Source: Enterobacter vonholyi (GTDB taxonomy: Bacteria; Pseudomonadota; Gammaproteobacteria; Enterobacterales; Enterobacteriaceae). From it: a stretch of DNA of 64,000 nt. Positions 1-9,017 of this stretch are shown piece after piece (position 1 is the stretch's first letter; each line of letters begins with the position of its first letter). The position numbers and the translations under genes are program-made. The stretch spans positions 62,001 through 126,000 of the forward strand of contig NZ_VTUC01000001.1 of the NCBI RefSeq assembly GCF_008364555.1. Direction: 5' to 3'. Below the pieces are notes generated by a model. The model was given only the letters and a program-made list of their open reading frames with translations. It was not told the DNA's origin and ran no database searches.

Positions 1-668
1 AGTACATCGCCAATATCCTCGACCACGACATCACCTTCGGGGTGGGGCCGGCGGGCACGGGTAAAACCTATCTGGCCGTTGCCGCGGCGGTCGATGCGCT
101 GGAACGCCAGGAGATCCGTCGAATTCTGCTGACCCGTCCGGCCGTTGAAGCGGGCGAAAAGCTGGGCTTCCTGCCGGGCGATCTGAGCCAGAAGGTCGAC
201 CCGTATCTGCGTCCTTTATACGATGCGCTGTTCGAAATGCTGGGCTTTGAGAAGGTCGAGAAGCTCATTGAGCGTAACGTTATCGAAGTTGCCCCGCTCG
301 CCTACATGCGCGGCCGTACGCTGAACGATGCGTTCATCATTCTCGATGAGAGCCAGAACACCACCATCGAACAGATGAAGATGTTCCTGACGCGTATCGG
401 CTTTAACTCGAAAGCGGTCATCACCGGCGACGTCACCCAGATCGACCTGCCGCGCAGCTCCAAATCCGGCCTGCGCCACGCCATCGAGGTGCTGGCCGAG
501 GTCGACGAAATCAGCTTTAACTTCTTCCACAGTGAAGACGTGGTACGCCACCCGGTGGTCGCGCGTATCGTAAACGCCTATGAAGCCTGGGAAGAGGCGG
601 ATCAGAAGCGTAAGGCCGAACTGGCCGCAGAACGTAAGCGCGAAGCGCAGGAGCAAGAACAGAAATGA
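1..668 (+). CDS. ybeZ: PhoH-like ATPase YbeZ (5' end missing)
   Basis: This is the C-terminal part of a PhoH-family P-loop NTPase. The open frame runs in from the left edge (first full codon at base 3), so the true start lies outside the window. The Walker A motif GPAGTGKT follows the first visible residues, and a Walker B-like stretch (FIILDESQN) lies further on. The last ~25 residues are rich in Lys, Glu and Gln. The stop overlaps the ybeY start by four bases (ATGA), so the two are translationally coupled. In E. coli YbeZ works with the endoribonuclease YbeY in rRNA maturation and quality control. The match to E. coli is near identical over the visible part. The GTG at 42 is internal and is not a real start. 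Confidence 0.96.
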   Translation, partial: YIANILDHDITFGVGPAGTGKTYLAVAAAVDALERQEIRRILLTRPAVEAGEKLGFLPGDLSQKVDPYLRPLYDALFEMLGFEKVEKLIERNVIEVAPLAYMRGRTLNDAFIILDESQNTTIEQMKMFLTRIGFNSKAVITGDVTQIDLPRSSKSGLRHAIEVLAEVDEISFNFFHSEDVVRHPVVARIVNAYEAWEEADQKRKAELAAERKREAQEQEQK

Positions 669-1132
669 GTCAGGTGATCCTCGATTTACAGCTGGCCTGT
701 GAAGACAATTCCGGCATGCCAGATGAGGCACAGTTTCAGAAATGGCTGGATGCCGTTATTCCTCAGTTTCAGGAAGAATCAGAAGTTACGATTCGCCTGG
801 TGGATGAAGCGGAAAGCCATGAGCTTAACCTGACCTATCGCGGGAAAGATAAGCCGACCAACGTGCTCTCTTTCCCGTTCGAAGCGCCGCCGGGTATCGA
901 GATGCCGCTGCTGGGCGATCTGATCATCTGCCGTCAGGTGGTTGAACAGGAAGCGAAAGAGCAGCAAAAGCCGCTTGAGGCCCACTGGGCGCATATGGTG
1001 GTACACGGCAGTCTGCATCTGCTCGGCTACGATCACATTGAAGATGACGAAGCGGAAGAGATGGAGTCCCTCGAGACAGAGATAATGCTTGCTCTGGGCT
1101 ATGAGGATCCGTACATTGCCGAGAAAGAATAG
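665..1132 (+). CDS. ybeY: Endoribonuclease YbeY (rRNA maturation factor)
   Basis: A 155-residue protein, the usual length for the UPF0054/YbeY family. The zinc-binding signature [11 protein letters not shown] is present near residues 115-125, which defines this single-strand-specific metallo-endoribonuclease. YbeY acts on the 3' end of 16S rRNA and in late 70S ribosome quality control. Its ATG overlaps the ybeZ stop, and ybeX and lnt follow on the same strand, reproducing the E. coli ybeZYX-lnt operon. The acidic stretch before the end ([11 protein letters not shown]) is typical of the enterobacterial protein. Confidence 0.97.
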   Translation: MSQVILDLQLACEDNSGMPDEAQFQKWLDAVIPQFQEESEVTIRLVDEAESHELNLTYRGKDKPTNVLSFPFEAPPGIEMPLLGDLIICRQVVEQEAKEQQKPLEAHWAHMVVHGSLHLLGYDHIEDDEAEEMESLETEIMLALGYEDPYIAEKE

Positions 1133-1221
1133 TCCGTCACCTGACTGACTCCCCTGCCGCCACGAAAGGATATCGCGTGGCGGTAAACGTTGAACTAACA
1201 AGAGAACCCTTAACAAACGCC

Positions 1222-2100
1222 ATGAGCGACGACAATTCACACAGTAGCGACACGACAACCAGTAAAAAGGGATTTTTCTCCCTCATTCTGAACCAGCTTT
1301 TCCACGGCGAACCCAAAAACCGTGATGAACTGCTGGAGCTGATTCGTGATTCCGGGCAGAACGACCTTATCGATGAAGATACGCGCGAAATGCTCGAAGG
1401 GGTTATGGACATCGCCGACCAGCGCGTTCGCGATATCATGATCCCCCGCTCGCAGATGATCACCCTGAAACGTAACCAGACCCTGGACGAGTGCCTCGAT
1501 GTGATCATCGAATCCGCCCACTCGCGTTTCCCGGTCATCAGCGAAGATAAAGATCACATCGAAGGGATTTTAATGGCGAAAGATCTGCTGCCGTTTATGC
1601 GCAGCGATGCCGAAGCCTTCAGCATGGAAAAAGTGTTACGCCAGGCCGTGGTTGTGCCGGAAAGTAAACGTGTGGATCGGATGCTGAAAGAGTTTCGCTC
1701 TCAGCGTTACCACATGGCGATTGTTATTGATGAATTTGGTGGCGTCTCCGGTCTGGTCACGATCGAGGATATTCTTGAGCTGATCGTGGGCGAAATCGAA
1801 GACGAGTACGACGAAGAAGAGGATATCGACTTCCGTCAGCTCAGCCGCCACACCTGGACCGTGCGCGCGCTGGCCTCCATTGAGGACTTCAACGACGCCT
1901 TCGGGACCCACTTCAGCGATGAAGAGGTCGATACCATTGGCGGGCTGGTGATGCAGGCCTTTGGTCATCTCCCGGCGCGCGGTGAGACCGTTGACATCGA
2001 CGGTTACCAGTTCAAAGTAGCCATGGCCGACAGCCGACGTATTATACAGGTTCACGTCAGAACGCCGGACGACTCACCGGTGCCAAAACTGGAAGATTAA
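1222..2100 (+). CDS. ybeX: CBS-domain protein YbeX (CorC)
   Basis: A 292-residue protein with a polar N-terminus, two CBS domains (about residues 65-195, containing [11 protein letters not shown] and the [14 protein letters not shown] signature) and a C-terminal transporter-associated CorC_HlyC domain. The ATG at 1222 was chosen because it gives the E. coli N-terminus ([10 protein letters not shown]) and length; a GTG at 1177 in the same frame would add 15 unmatched residues. Older work links CorC to magnesium/cobalt efflux with CorA, and newer work in E. coli links YbeX to ribosome metabolism. It lies 89 bases after ybeY and five bases before lnt, so it is probably in the same operon. Confidence 0.95.
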   Translation: MSDDNSHSSDTTTSKKGFFSLILNQLFHGEPKNRDELLELIRDSGQNDLIDEDTREMLEGVMDIADQRVRDIMIPRSQMITLKRNQTLDECLDVIIESAHSRFPVISEDKDHIEGILMAKDLLPFMRSDAEAFSMEKVLRQAVVVPESKRVDRMLKEFRSQRYHMAIVIDEFGGVSGLVTIEDILELIVGEIEDEYDEEEDIDFRQLSRHTWTVRALASIEDFNDAFGTHFSDEEVDTIGGLVMQAFGHLPARGETVDIDGYQFKVAMADSRRIIQVHVRTPDDSPVPKLED

Positions 2101-2105
2101 TGTAA

Positions 2106-3644
2106 ATGGCATTTGCCCCATTGCTTGAACGCCAGCGCGTCCGTTTGCTGCTGGCGCTGTTACTCGGAGCCAGCGGTACGCTGGCTTTTTCTCCTTACGA
2201 CATCTGGCCTGCGGCCATACTCTCCCTGATGGGGCTTCAGGGTCTGACCCTGCATCGTCGTCCGGTACAGGCTGCCGCTATTGGCTACTTCTGGGGACTG
2301 GGGCTGTTTGGCTCAGGTATTAACTGGGTCTACGTCAGCATCGCCCAGTTTGGCGGTATGCCGGGCCCGGTTAACGTCTTCCTGGTGGTACTGCTCGCCG
2401 CGTATCTCTCGCTCTATACCGGTCTGTTCGCCGGCATCCTTTCTCGCCTGTGGCCCAAAACCAGCTGGCTGCGCGTCGCCATTGCCGCACCGGTGGTCTG
2501 GCAAATCACGGAATTCCTGCGCGGCTGGGTGCTGACCGGCTTCCCGTGGCTGCAGTTCGGCTACAGTCAGATTGACGGCCCGCTTAAAGGCCTGGCGCCG
2601 GTAATGGGCGTTGAGGCCATCAACTTCCTGCTGATGGTGGTGAGCGGCCTGCTGGTCCTGACGCTGGTCACGCGCGGCTGGAAGCCGCTGGTTATGGCGC
2701 TGGTGCTGTTCGCCCTTCCCTTCCCGCTGCGCTATATCCAGTGGTTCACGCCTGAGCCCGCGCGCGCCATGCAGGTTTCCATGGTGCAGGGGAATATCCC
2801 GCAGTCCATGAAGTGGGACGAGAAAGAGCTGCTGAACACGCTGAAGATCTACGCCAACGCCACCGAAGAGGTGATGGGTAAATCGCAGCTGATTATCTGG
2901 CCGGAGTCTGCCATTCCCGATCTGGAAATCAATCAGCAGCCGTTCCTCAACATGATGAACGACCTGCTGCTCTCTCGTGGCAGCACGCTAATCACCGGGA
3001 TTGTCGATGCGCGTCTGAATCAGCAGAACCGCTACGACACCTACAACACCATCATTACGCTCGGAAAAGACAGCGAATACAGCTACCACTCCAGTGACCG
3101 GTACAACAAGAACCATCTGGTGCCGTTCGGTGAATTTGTCCCGCTGGAGTCGATTCTGCGCCCGCTGGCCCCGTTCTTCGACCTGCCGATGTCCTCCTTC
3201 AGCCGCGGCCCGTACGTACAGCCTCAGCTGCACGCGCACGGCGCAGCCCTGACGGCGGCTATCTGCTACGAAATCATCCTCGGCGAGCAGGTGCGCGATA
3301 ACTTCCGCCCTGATACAGACTATCTGCTGACCATCTCCAACGATGCCTGGTTTGGTAAGTCTATCGGCCCGTGGCAGCACTTCCAGATGGCACGTATGCG
3401 CTCTCTGGAGCTGGCGCGTCCGCTGCTGCGCAGCACCAACAACGGCATCACCGCTGTGATTGGTCCGCAGGGTGAAATCCAGGCGATGATCCCGCAGTTT
3501 ACCCGAGAGGTGCTGACCACGAATGTCACGCCAACCACAGGCCTGACGCCATATGCGCGCACCGGCAACTGGCCGCTGTGGATCCTGACCGCGCTATTCG
3601 GCTTTGGCGCGGTGCTGATGAGCCTGCGCCAGCGTCGTAAATAA
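2106..3644 (+). CDS. lnt: Apolipoprotein N-acyltransferase
   Basis: A 512-residue inner-membrane enzyme that adds the third acyl chain to lipoproteins, the last step before Lol export. The first ~200 residues form hydrophobic membrane segments, followed by a periplasmic nitrilase-fold domain and a last membrane segment near the C-terminus. The catalytic triad is visible at the expected places: Glu267 in WPESAIP, Lys335 in [11 protein letters not shown] and Cys387 in AICYE. The start is six bases after the ybeX stop. A REP palindrome begins 15 bases after the stop and may protect the mRNA 3' end. Confidence 0.97.
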   Translation: MAFAPLLERQRVRLLLALLLGASGTLAFSPYDIWPAAILSLMGLQGLTLHRRPVQAAAIGYFWGLGLFGSGINWVYVSIAQFGGMPGPVNVFLVVLLAAYLSLYTGLFAGILSRLWPKTSWLRVAIAAPVVWQITEFLRGWVLTGFPWLQFGYSQIDGPLKGLAPVMGVEAINFLLMVVSGLLVLTLVTRGWKPLVMALVLFALPFPLRYIQWFTPEPARAMQVSMVQGNIPQSMKWDEKELLNTLKIYANATEEVMGKSQLIIWPESAIPDLEINQQPFLNMMNDLLLSRGSTLITGIVDARLNQQNRYDTYNTIITLGKDSEYSYHSSDRYNKNHLVPFGEFVPLESILRPLAPFFDLPMSSFSRGPYVQPQLHAHGAALTAAICYEIILGEQVRDNFRPDTDYLLTISNDAWFGKSIGPWQHFQMARMRSLELARPLLRSTNNGITAVIGPQGEIQAMIPQFTREVLTTNVTPTTGLTPYARTGNWPLWILTALFGFGAVLMSLRQRRK

Positions 3645-3658
3645 CCTTCCCTTCTGTT

Positions 3659-3686
3659 GCCGGGTGGCGGCTACGCCTTACCCGGC
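3659..3686. repeat. REP-type palindrome
   Basis: An imperfect palindrome with arms GCCGGGTGGCG and CGCCTTACCCGGC around a short loop, 15 bases after the lnt stop. It matches the classic enterobacterial REP/PU design. A second copy at 52782-52809 is its reverse complement with one loop difference, which supports a dispersed family. Confidence 0.8.
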
Positions 3687-3708
3687 AATCCCTTCCAAAT
3701 CTTAAAAC

Positions 3709-3724
3709 TGGCACGCCTATTGCT
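3709..3724 (+). promoter_or_regulatory. Sigma-54-type promoter of gltIJKL
   Basis: TGGCACG, four bases, then TTGCT: the invariant GG (-24) and GC (-12) are separated by ten bases, a perfect match to the sigma-54 consensus. Transcription would start near 3735, giving a leader of about 260 bases before gltI. The glutamate/aspartate importer is a known member of the E. coli nitrogen-limitation (Ntr) response, which fits. The site is seen in the sequence; its use here is inferred. Confidence 0.75.
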
Positions 3725-3791
3725 TTGTTTATTCAGGTAAACGCAGTTTGGCTTAACGTGCAACTTTGTCGCACCAGCGTAGATCACCTTT

Positions 3792-3808
3792 AGCACCATA
3801 ACGGTGCA
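3792..3808. promoter_or_regulatory. Possible NtrC binding site
   Basis: GCACC, five bases, GGTGC form a perfect dyad matching the NtrC half-site pattern. The centre is about 65 bases downstream of the predicted sigma-54 start, whereas NtrC enhancers normally lie upstream. NtrC sites can act from either side, so this may still be functional. No equally good dyad was seen upstream of the promoter. Confidence 0.45.
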
Positions 3809-3940
3809 ACGGGAGATATTTGCCTCTGAATGGTGCGGCGCGCTTCGCAAAAATAAACAATAACGCAGCAAAATCTTTACATTAAGCCAGACTAAATGTT
3901 AACAAGCTTGCATAACACTGCACTCGCATTGCGCGAGATA

Positions 3941-3956
3941 TAACAACATCACAATG
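3941..3956 (+). promoter_or_regulatory. C/A-rich leader element, possible GcvB target
   Basis: The segment TAACAACATCACAATG lies about 40-57 bases before the gltI ATG. In Salmonella the sRNA GcvB represses gltI by pairing its G/U-rich region with a C/A-rich element at about this distance. The element is seen here; the pairing is inferred from that case, and the GcvB gene is not in the window. Confidence 0.45.
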
Positions 3957-3997
3957 GGTATCAATGCGTCACTGGCGCTGATAAAAAGGAGTTGGGT

Positions 3998-4903
3998 ATG
4001 CAATTACGTAAACTGGCCACAGCAATGCTGGTTATGGGAATGTCTGCAGGCGTGGTTCACGCTGAAGATGCGCCTGCAGCAGGCAGTACTCTCGACAAGA
4101 TTGCCAAAAACGGCGTTATCGTGGTCGGCCACCGTGAATCTTCTGTCCCGTTCTCTTACTACGACAACACGCAAAAAGTCGTGGGCTATTCACAGGATTA
4201 CTCCAACGCCATCGTTGAAGCCGTGAAGAAAAAGCTGAACAAACCTGACCTGCAGGTGAAGCTGATCCCAATCACTTCACAGAACCGTATTCCACTGCTG
4301 CAAAACGGCACCTTTGACTTCGAGTGTGGCTCCACCACTAACAACCTGGAGCGTCAGAAACAGGCTGCTTTCTCTGACACCATCTTTGTCGTGGGTACCC
4401 GCCTGCTGACGAAGAAAGGCGGTGAGATCAAAGACTTCGCTGACCTGAAAGGTAAAGCGGTTGTCGTGACCTCCGGTACCACGTCAGAAGTGCTGCTCCA
4501 CAAGCTGAACGACGAGAAGAAAATGGACATGCGCATCATCAGCGCGAAAGACCATGGCGACTCCTTCCGTACCCTGGAAAGCGGCCGTGCCGTCGCGTTT
4601 ATGATGGATGACGCCCTGCTGGCGGGCGAGCGTGCGAAAGCGAAAAAACCAGACAACTGGGATATCGTCGGTACCGCGCAGTCGAAAGAAGCCTACGGCT
4701 GTATGCTGCGTAAAGACGATCCGCAGTTTAAAAAGCTGATCGATGACACCATCGCTCAGGTGCAGACCTCCGGCGAAGCGGAAAAATGGTTCGACAAATG
4801 GTTCAAGAACCCGATTCCACCGAAAAACCTGAACATGAATTTTGAACTGTCTGACGACATGAAAGCGCTGTTCAAATCTCCAAATGACAAGGCTCTTAAC
4901 TAA
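3998..4903 (+). CDS. gltI: Glutamate/aspartate ABC transporter, periplasmic binding protein
   Basis: A 301-residue solute-binding protein of the SBP_bac_3 family. A signal peptide ends at about residue 22 (VVHA before EDAP), followed by the amino-acid-binding fold (GVIVVGHRESSVPFSYYD at the start of the mature domain). It captures L-glutamate and L-aspartate in the periplasm and delivers them to GltJK-GltL. The ATG at 3998 sits six bases after GGAG; a TTG two codons upstream overlaps the Shine-Dalgarno zone and is less likely. First gene of the operon, behind a sigma-54-type promoter and a possible GcvB target. SroC and a terminator follow before gltJ, so GltI can be made in excess over the membrane subunits. 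Confidence 0.96.
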   Translation: MQLRKLATAMLVMGMSAGVVHAEDAPAAGSTLDKIAKNGVIVVGHRESSVPFSYYDNTQKVVGYSQDYSNAIVEAVKKKLNKPDLQVKLIPITSQNRIPLLQNGTFDFECGSTTNNLERQKQAAFSDTIFVVGTRLLTKKGGEIKDFADLKGKAVVVTSGTTSEVLLHKLNDEKKMDMRIISAKDHGDSFRTLESGRAVAFMMDDALLAGERAKAKKPDNWDIVGTAQSKEAYGCMLRKDDPQFKKLIDDTIAQVQTSGEAEKWFDKWFKNPIPPKNLNMNFELSDDMKALFKSPNDKALN

Positions 4904-5046
4904 TTAGAACAACAGGGGCGGGATCTCCTGCCCTCTCGATTGTCGGGAAGCATGGACAGACTATACGTTGAGTGGTCGTTCCCCACTCAGCGCGAAAAAT
5001 GAGCTTCTCACCAATCTTCGAGGGTAGCGCTGCTACCCTTTTTTTT
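4890..5046 (+). ncRNA. sroC: SroC small RNA (gltI 3' UTR derived)
   Basis: The gltI-gltJ gap of about 155 bases matches the position and layout of SroC in E. coli and Salmonella. There it is cut from the gltI 3' UTR by RNase E, and its 3' end is a strong intrinsic terminator. SroC acts as a sponge for GcvB and triggers its decay, so a target operon of GcvB also encodes its antagonist. The 3' end (the T run to 5046) is clear; the 5' end is approximate and inferred from the usual ~160-nucleotide length. Confidence 0.75.
5022..5046 (+). terminator. Intrinsic terminator ending gltI/SroC
   Basis: GGGTAGC and GCTACCC form a perfect seven-base-pair stem around a three-base loop, followed by eight T. 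It lies 12 bases before the gltJ start, so only read-through transcripts reach gltJKL. Confidence 0.9.
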
Positions 5047-5058
5047 CTGGAGTTTATT

Positions 5059-5799
5059 ATGTCAATCGACTGGAACTGGGGCATATTCCTGCAACAAGCC
5101 CCGTTCGGCAACACCACCTATCTTGGCTGGCTGTGGAGCGGCTTTCAGGTCACCGTGGCATTATCGATAACGGCGTGGATTATCGCGTTTCTTGTCGGTT
5201 CTTTGTTCGGTATTCTGCGCACCGTCCCTAACCGCTTTCTTTCAACACTTGGCACCCTGTATGTGGAACTGTTCCGTAACGTTCCGCTGATCGTGCAATT
5301 CTTTACCTGGTATCTGGTTATCCCGGAACTGCTGCCGGAAAATATTGGCATGTGGTTCAAGTCGGAACTGGATCCGAACGTGCAGTTCTTTGTCTCCTCC
5401 ATGATGTGTCTGGGGCTGTTTACCGCTGCGCGCGTTTGCGAGCAGGTGCGTGCCGCCATTCAGTCATTGCCGCGCGGACAAAAAAATGCGGGCCTGGCGA
5501 TGGGCCTGACGCTGCCCCAAACCTACCGCTACGTGCTGCTGCCAAACGCCTACCGCGTTATCGTTCCACCGATGACCTCAGAGATGATGAACCTGGTGAA
5601 AAACTCGGCCATCGCCTCGACTATCGGCCTGGTCGATATGGCCGCGCAGGCGGGCAAACTGCTGGATTACTCCGCTCACGCGTGGGAATCCTTCACCGCG
5701 ATCACGCTCGCGTATGTTCTGATTAACGCTTTCATCATGCTGGTGATGAACCTGGTTGAACGCAAAATTCGCCTGCCGGGCAACATGGGGGGCAAATAA
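5059..5799 (+). CDS. gltJ: Glutamate/aspartate ABC transporter permease GltJ
   Basis: A 246-residue inner-membrane permease of the HisMQ type with about five membrane segments and an EAA-like loop ([26 protein letters not shown]) that contacts the ATPase. The ATG at 5059 was chosen over an in-frame upstream codon at 4972 because it gives the E. coli N-terminus (MSIDWNWG), follows TCTGGAG, and lies after the SroC terminator. It pairs with GltK to form the membrane channel. The stop overlaps the gltK start. Confidence 0.96.
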   Translation: MSIDWNWGIFLQQAPFGNTTYLGWLWSGFQVTVALSITAWIIAFLVGSLFGILRTVPNRFLSTLGTLYVELFRNVPLIVQFFTWYLVIPELLPENIGMWFKSELDPNVQFFVSSMMCLGLFTAARVCEQVRAAIQSLPRGQKNAGLAMGLTLPQTYRYVLLPNAYRVIVPPMTSEMMNLVKNSAIASTIGLVDMAAQAGKLLDYSAHAWESFTAITLAYVLINAFIMLVMNLVERKIRLPGNMGGK

Positions 5800-6473
5800 T
5801 GTACGAATTTGACTGGAGTTCTGTCGTTCCATCCATGCCTTACCTGCTTGATGGACTGATGATTACCTTAAAAATCACCGTCATTGCCATCATCGTCGGT
5901 ATCGTCTGGGGCACCCTGCTGGCCGTCATGCGCCTGTCGAGCTTTAAGCCGCTCGCATGGTTTGCGACCGCCTACGTTAACGTGTTCCGCTCCATCCCGC
6001 TGGTAATGGTGCTGCTGTGGTTTTACCTGATCGTGCCCGGCTTCCTGCAAAACGTGCTGGGGCTGTCGCCGAAAACCGATATCCGTCTGATCTCCGCCAT
6101 GGTGGCGTTCTCAATGTTTGAGGCCGCTTACTACTCTGAGATTATCCGAGCGGGCATTCAGAGTATCTCCCGTGGGCAATCCAGCGCCGCGCTGGCCCTG
6201 GGGATGACGCACTGGCAGTCCATGCAGCTCATTATTCTGCCGCAGGCGTTTCGCGCCATGGTTCCGCTCCTGCTTACCCAAGGTATCGTGTTGTTCCAGG
6301 ATACCTCGCTGGTCTACGTGCTGAGCCTGGCAGACTTTTTCCGTACCGCGTCAACCATCGGCGAACGTGATGGTACGCAGGTTGAGATGGTGCTCTTTGC
6401 GGGTGCGGTCTATTTTGTGATTAGTTTAAGCGCGTCGCTGTTGGTCAGCTGGCTGAAGAAAAGGACGGTATAA
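5799..6473 (+). CDS. gltK: Glutamate/aspartate ABC transporter permease GltK
   Basis: The second permease of the importer, 224 residues, of the HisMQ type. It carries the EAA loop ([20 protein letters not shown]) and hydrophobic membrane segments, beginning with one at about residues 19-40. Its ATG shares a base with the gltJ stop (TAATG), and its own stop overlaps the gltL start in the same way, indicating tight translational coupling. It forms a heterodimer with GltJ in the inner membrane. Confidence 0.96.
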   Translation: MYEFDWSSVVPSMPYLLDGLMITLKITVIAIIVGIVWGTLLAVMRLSSFKPLAWFATAYVNVFRSIPLVMVLLWFYLIVPGFLQNVLGLSPKTDIRLISAMVAFSMFEAAYYSEIIRAGIQSISRGQSSAALALGMTHWQSMQLIILPQAFRAMVPLLLTQGIVLFQDTSLVYVLSLADFFRTASTIGERDGTQVEMVLFAGAVYFVISLSASLLVSWLKKRTV

Positions 6474-7198
6474 TGATTTCCCTGAAAAATGTTTCTAAAT
6501 GGTATGGGCACTTTCAGGTGCTGACCGACTGCTCCACCGAGGTAAAAAAAGGTGATGTGGTAGTGGTGTGCGGGCCGTCCGGTTCCGGTAAATCGACGCT
6601 GATCAAAACCGTTAACGGACTGGAGCCGGTCCAGCAGGGTGAGATCGTCGTCAACGGCACCAAAGTCAACGACAAGAAAACCAACCTCGCCCAGCTTCGC
6701 TCTCACGTTGGCATGGTGTTCCAGCATTTTGAGCTGTTCCCACACCTCTCCATTATTGAGAACCTGACGCTGGCTCAGGTAAAAGTGCTAAAGCGTGATA
6801 AAAAAGCGTCGCGCGAGAAAGGCCTTAAGCTCCTGGAACGCGTTGGGCTCTCGGCGCATGCCGATAAGTTCCCGGCGCAGCTCTCCGGCGGCCAACAGCA
6901 GCGTGTGGCGATCGCCCGCGCGCTGTGCATGGATCCGGTGGCGATGCTGTTTGATGAGCCCACGTCGGCGCTCGATCCAGAGATGATCAACGAAGTGCTG
7001 GACGTGATGGTCGAGCTGGCGCACGAAGGGATGACCATGATGGTTGTGACCCACGAAATGGGCTTCGCCCGTAAGGTGGCCAACCGCGTGATCTTTATGG
7101 ACGAAGGGAAAATTGTCGAAGATTCTCCGAAAGAGGAGTTCTTCGCCAACCCGAAATCTGAACGTGCGAAAGATTTCCTCGCCAAAATCCTGCACTAA
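6473..7198 (+). CDS. gltL: Glutamate/aspartate ABC transporter ATPase
   Basis: A 241-residue ABC ATPase of the polar amino acid group. Walker A is GPSGSGKST (about residue 36), the signature is [15 protein letters not shown], Walker B is [11 protein letters not shown], and the H-loop lies in VVTHEMGFA. It powers uptake through GltJK. Last gene of gltIJKL, followed by a perfect ten-base-pair hairpin. Confidence 0.97.
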   Translation: MISLKNVSKWYGHFQVLTDCSTEVKKGDVVVVCGPSGSGKSTLIKTVNGLEPVQQGEIVVNGTKVNDKKTNLAQLRSHVGMVFQHFELFPHLSIIENLTLAQVKVLKRDKKASREKGLKLLERVGLSAHADKFPAQLSGGQQQRVAIARALCMDPVAMLFDEPTSALDPEMINEVLDVMVELAHEGMTMMVVTHEMGFARKVANRVIFMDEGKIVEDSPKEEFFANPKSERAKDFLAKILH

Positions 7199-7206
7199 TC
7201 TTCCCG

Positions 7207-7230
7207 GTGCGCAATCTGCGGATTGCGCAC
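7207..7230 (+). terminator. Hairpin after gltL
   Basis: GTGCGCAATC and GATTGCGCAC form a perfect ten-base-pair stem with a TGCG tetraloop, eight bases after the gltL stop. The bases that follow are not a pure T run (TGCTTCACGCTTT), so termination may be partial or the hairpin may protect the mRNA 3' end. Confidence 0.6.
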
Positions 7231-7318
7231 TGCTTCACGCTTTAACTCTCTTTATCTATTCGGCGTCACATTGCAGCGTTAACCTTGTCACAAAATAACG
7301 CTATGAATGGAGAACGCT

Positions 7319-8257
7319 ATGGCACAACCCATCATTTTCGATTGCGATCCGGGTCATGATGACGCGATCGCGCTCGTTCTTGCACTTGCCTCCCCTGAAC
7401 TCGACGTCAAAGCCGTCACTTCTTCCGCCGGAAACCAGACGCCGGTTAAAACCCTGCGTAACGTTTTGCGCATGCTGACGCTGCTTGGGCGCACCGATAT
7501 TCCCGTCGCCGGTGGCGCCCTCAAGCCCCTGATGCGTGAATTAATTATCGCGGATAACGTGCATGGTGAAAGCGGGCTGGACGGTCCGGCACTGCCGGAG
7601 CCGGGCTTTACGCCGCAAAACTGTACCGCCGTGGAGCTGATGGCGAAGGTGCTGCGCGAGAGCGCGGAGCCCGTCACGCTGGTGGCAACGGGACCGCAAA
7701 CCAACGTCGCGCTGCTGCTGAACTGCCATCCTGAACTGCACGGTAAAATCGCCCGTATCGTCATCACGGGCGGAGCCATGGGGCTGGGAAACTGGACGCC
7801 GTCCGCAGAATTCAACATTTTTGTCGACCCGGAAGCGGCGGAGATTGTGTTCCAGTCAGGCTTGCCAGTTGTGATGGCAGGGCTGGACGTGACCCATCGC
7901 GCACAGATTATGGCAGACGACATTGAGCGCTTCCGTGCCGTGGGTAATCCGGTCGCGACAACCGTGGCTGAGCTGCTCGACTTCTTTATGGAGTATCACA
8001 AAGCCGAGAAGTGGGGCTTCCACGGCGCGCCGCTGCACGATCCGTGCACCATTGCCTGGCTGTTAAAACCGGAGATGTTTACTACGGTTCACAGATGGGT
8101 TGGCGTCGAAACGCAGGGGAAATACACCCAGGGCATGACGGTGGTGGACTACTACTCGCTGACGGGAAATAAGCCGAATACTACGGTGATGGTGGATATT
8201 GACCGGGAGGCGTTTGTGGATTTGCTGGCGGAGAGGCTGGCTTACTATAGTGCGTAG
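7319..8257 (+). CDS. rihA: Pyrimidine-specific ribonucleoside hydrolase RihA
   Basis: A 312-residue member of the inosine-uridine nucleoside hydrolase family. The calcium-binding signature [11 protein letters not shown] is at the N-terminus, and the other conserved features ([18 protein letters not shown] and HDPCTIAW) are in place. It splits cytidine and uridine to base plus ribose. The ATG at 7319 follows GGAG by about seven bases; an in-frame ATG at 7307 overlaps that Shine-Dalgarno and is rejected. In E. coli hscC and other genes follow rihA; here a hairpin repeat and convergent ybeL follow directly. Confidence 0.95.
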   Translation: MAQPIIFDCDPGHDDAIALVLALASPELDVKAVTSSAGNQTPVKTLRNVLRMLTLLGRTDIPVAGGALKPLMRELIIADNVHGESGLDGPALPEPGFTPQNCTAVELMAKVLRESAEPVTLVATGPQTNVALLLNCHPELHGKIARIVITGGAMGLGNWTPSAEFNIFVDPEAAEIVFQSGLPVVMAGLDVTHRAQIMADDIERFRAVGNPVATTVAELLDFFMEYHKAEKWGFHGAPLHDPCTIAWLLKPEMFTTVHRWVGVETQGKYTQGMTVVDYYSLTGNKPNTTVMVDIDREAFVDLLAERLAYYSA

Positions 8258-8265
8258 TGGGGCCT

Positions 8266-8303
8266 GATGCCCTCACCCCGGCCCTCTCCCACAGGGAGAG
8301 GGC
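8266..8303. repeat. Convergent-gene hairpin repeat, copy 1
   Basis: Arms CCCTCTCCC and GGGAGAGGG around ACA, with a flanking GATGCCCTCACCCCGG arm. It sits between the convergent genes rihA and ybeL. The same unit recurs at 41858, 44741, 52732 and 61057. Confidence 0.85.
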
Positions 8304-8320
8304 GCAAACCTGCGCTTTAC

Positions 8321-8803
8321 TTAGGGCTCAAACGGCCGACGCTGGAACTGATCGTGGCCGCATTTCGGACACAGCGGCAGCACGTCCGGCGTATAGACCG
8401 CAATATGGTGGTGGCAATTCTCGCACACCAGATTTCCCAGCCCGACCACCTCACCGCTGTGGTACACACCGTGGTGGTTCAAATCCTGAAAGACCTCGCG
8501 CCATTCCAGCTGCGTTTTATCCGTGATGTCGGCCAGCTCTTGCCACAGGCTCTCTTTGATCACCCGCATGAAAACGCTGTCCGTGACCTCCTCCTGGCTC
8601 TCCTGGTAGCTGCGCGCGAACTCCTCCAGATCGCGACGCACGGCACGCGTCACCTCTTCCACTTCGGTTCGCGTTAACTCACCCGTTTGCGACACGCGGG
8701 CACGCGCCTGCTCCACCAGCGCATCGATATCGCGCTCGCCGTTACGCAGCCGTTCCGTCAGTGTCGCCACCAGTTCGCGGTAAAATTGAGCAACCTTGTT
8801 CAT
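8321..8803 (-). CDS. ybeL: Zinc-ribbon protein YbeL (DUF1451)
   Basis: A 160-residue cytosolic protein. The N-terminal two thirds look helical and charged, and the C-terminus holds a zinc ribbon with paired cysteines (CENC and CPKC). Its function is not established. The second of two tandem ATG codons (8803) was chosen because it sits seven bases from GGGAGG and gives the E. coli length. It is transcribed toward rihA and away from leuS. Confidence 0.9.
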   Translation of the reverse strand: MNKVAQFYRELVATLTERLRNGERDIDALVEQARARVSQTGELTRTEVEEVTRAVRRDLEEFARSYQESQEEVTDSVFMRVIKESLWQELADITDKTQLEWREVFQDLNHHGVYHSGEVVGLGNLVCENCHHHIAVYTPDVLPLCPKCGHDQFQRRPFEP

Positions 8804-8922
8804 CATTTTGCCTCCCGGGTAAGTAACTATTTCTAATAATAGACCTTATTTCATCGCCGCTTTGTCAGGTGAAGCACAGACCCGGTAAATTCCTGCAAAG
8901 CGCATTTGTGCGAAAGGCTGTT

Positions 8923-8952
8923 TTGACGCGGGCGTTTGGGCTATGCTATGCG
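8923..8952 (+). promoter_or_regulatory. leuS promoter
   Basis: TTGACG, 18 bases, TATGCG, about 65 bases before the leuS ATG. The -35 box matches five of six consensus bases. A TATGCT five bases earlier would give too short a spacer. Confidence 0.5.
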
Positions 8953-9017
8953 GATCTGAATTACCACATCCATTGGCTACATTTGTAGCTGTATTGAAAA
9001 CAGGACCACTGGCTGCC

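Larger units (their letters stand above)
3645..3997. other. lnt-gltI intergenic region
   Basis: This 353-base gap holds a REP element (3659-3686), a sigma-54-type promoter (3709-3724), an NtrC-like dyad (3792-3808), an A/T-rich stretch around 3845-3905, and a C/A-rich leader segment (3941-3956) just before the gltI ribosome binding site. No credible open reading frame was seen. Confidence 0.7.

Noticed and set aside
4972-5058. 29-codon N-terminal extension of gltJ
   Set aside because: Lies inside SroC and its terminator; the family start is at 5059.
8266-8303. CRISPR-like repeat
   Set aside because: The five copies are scattered over 53 kb as single palindromes, with no spacers or cas genes.
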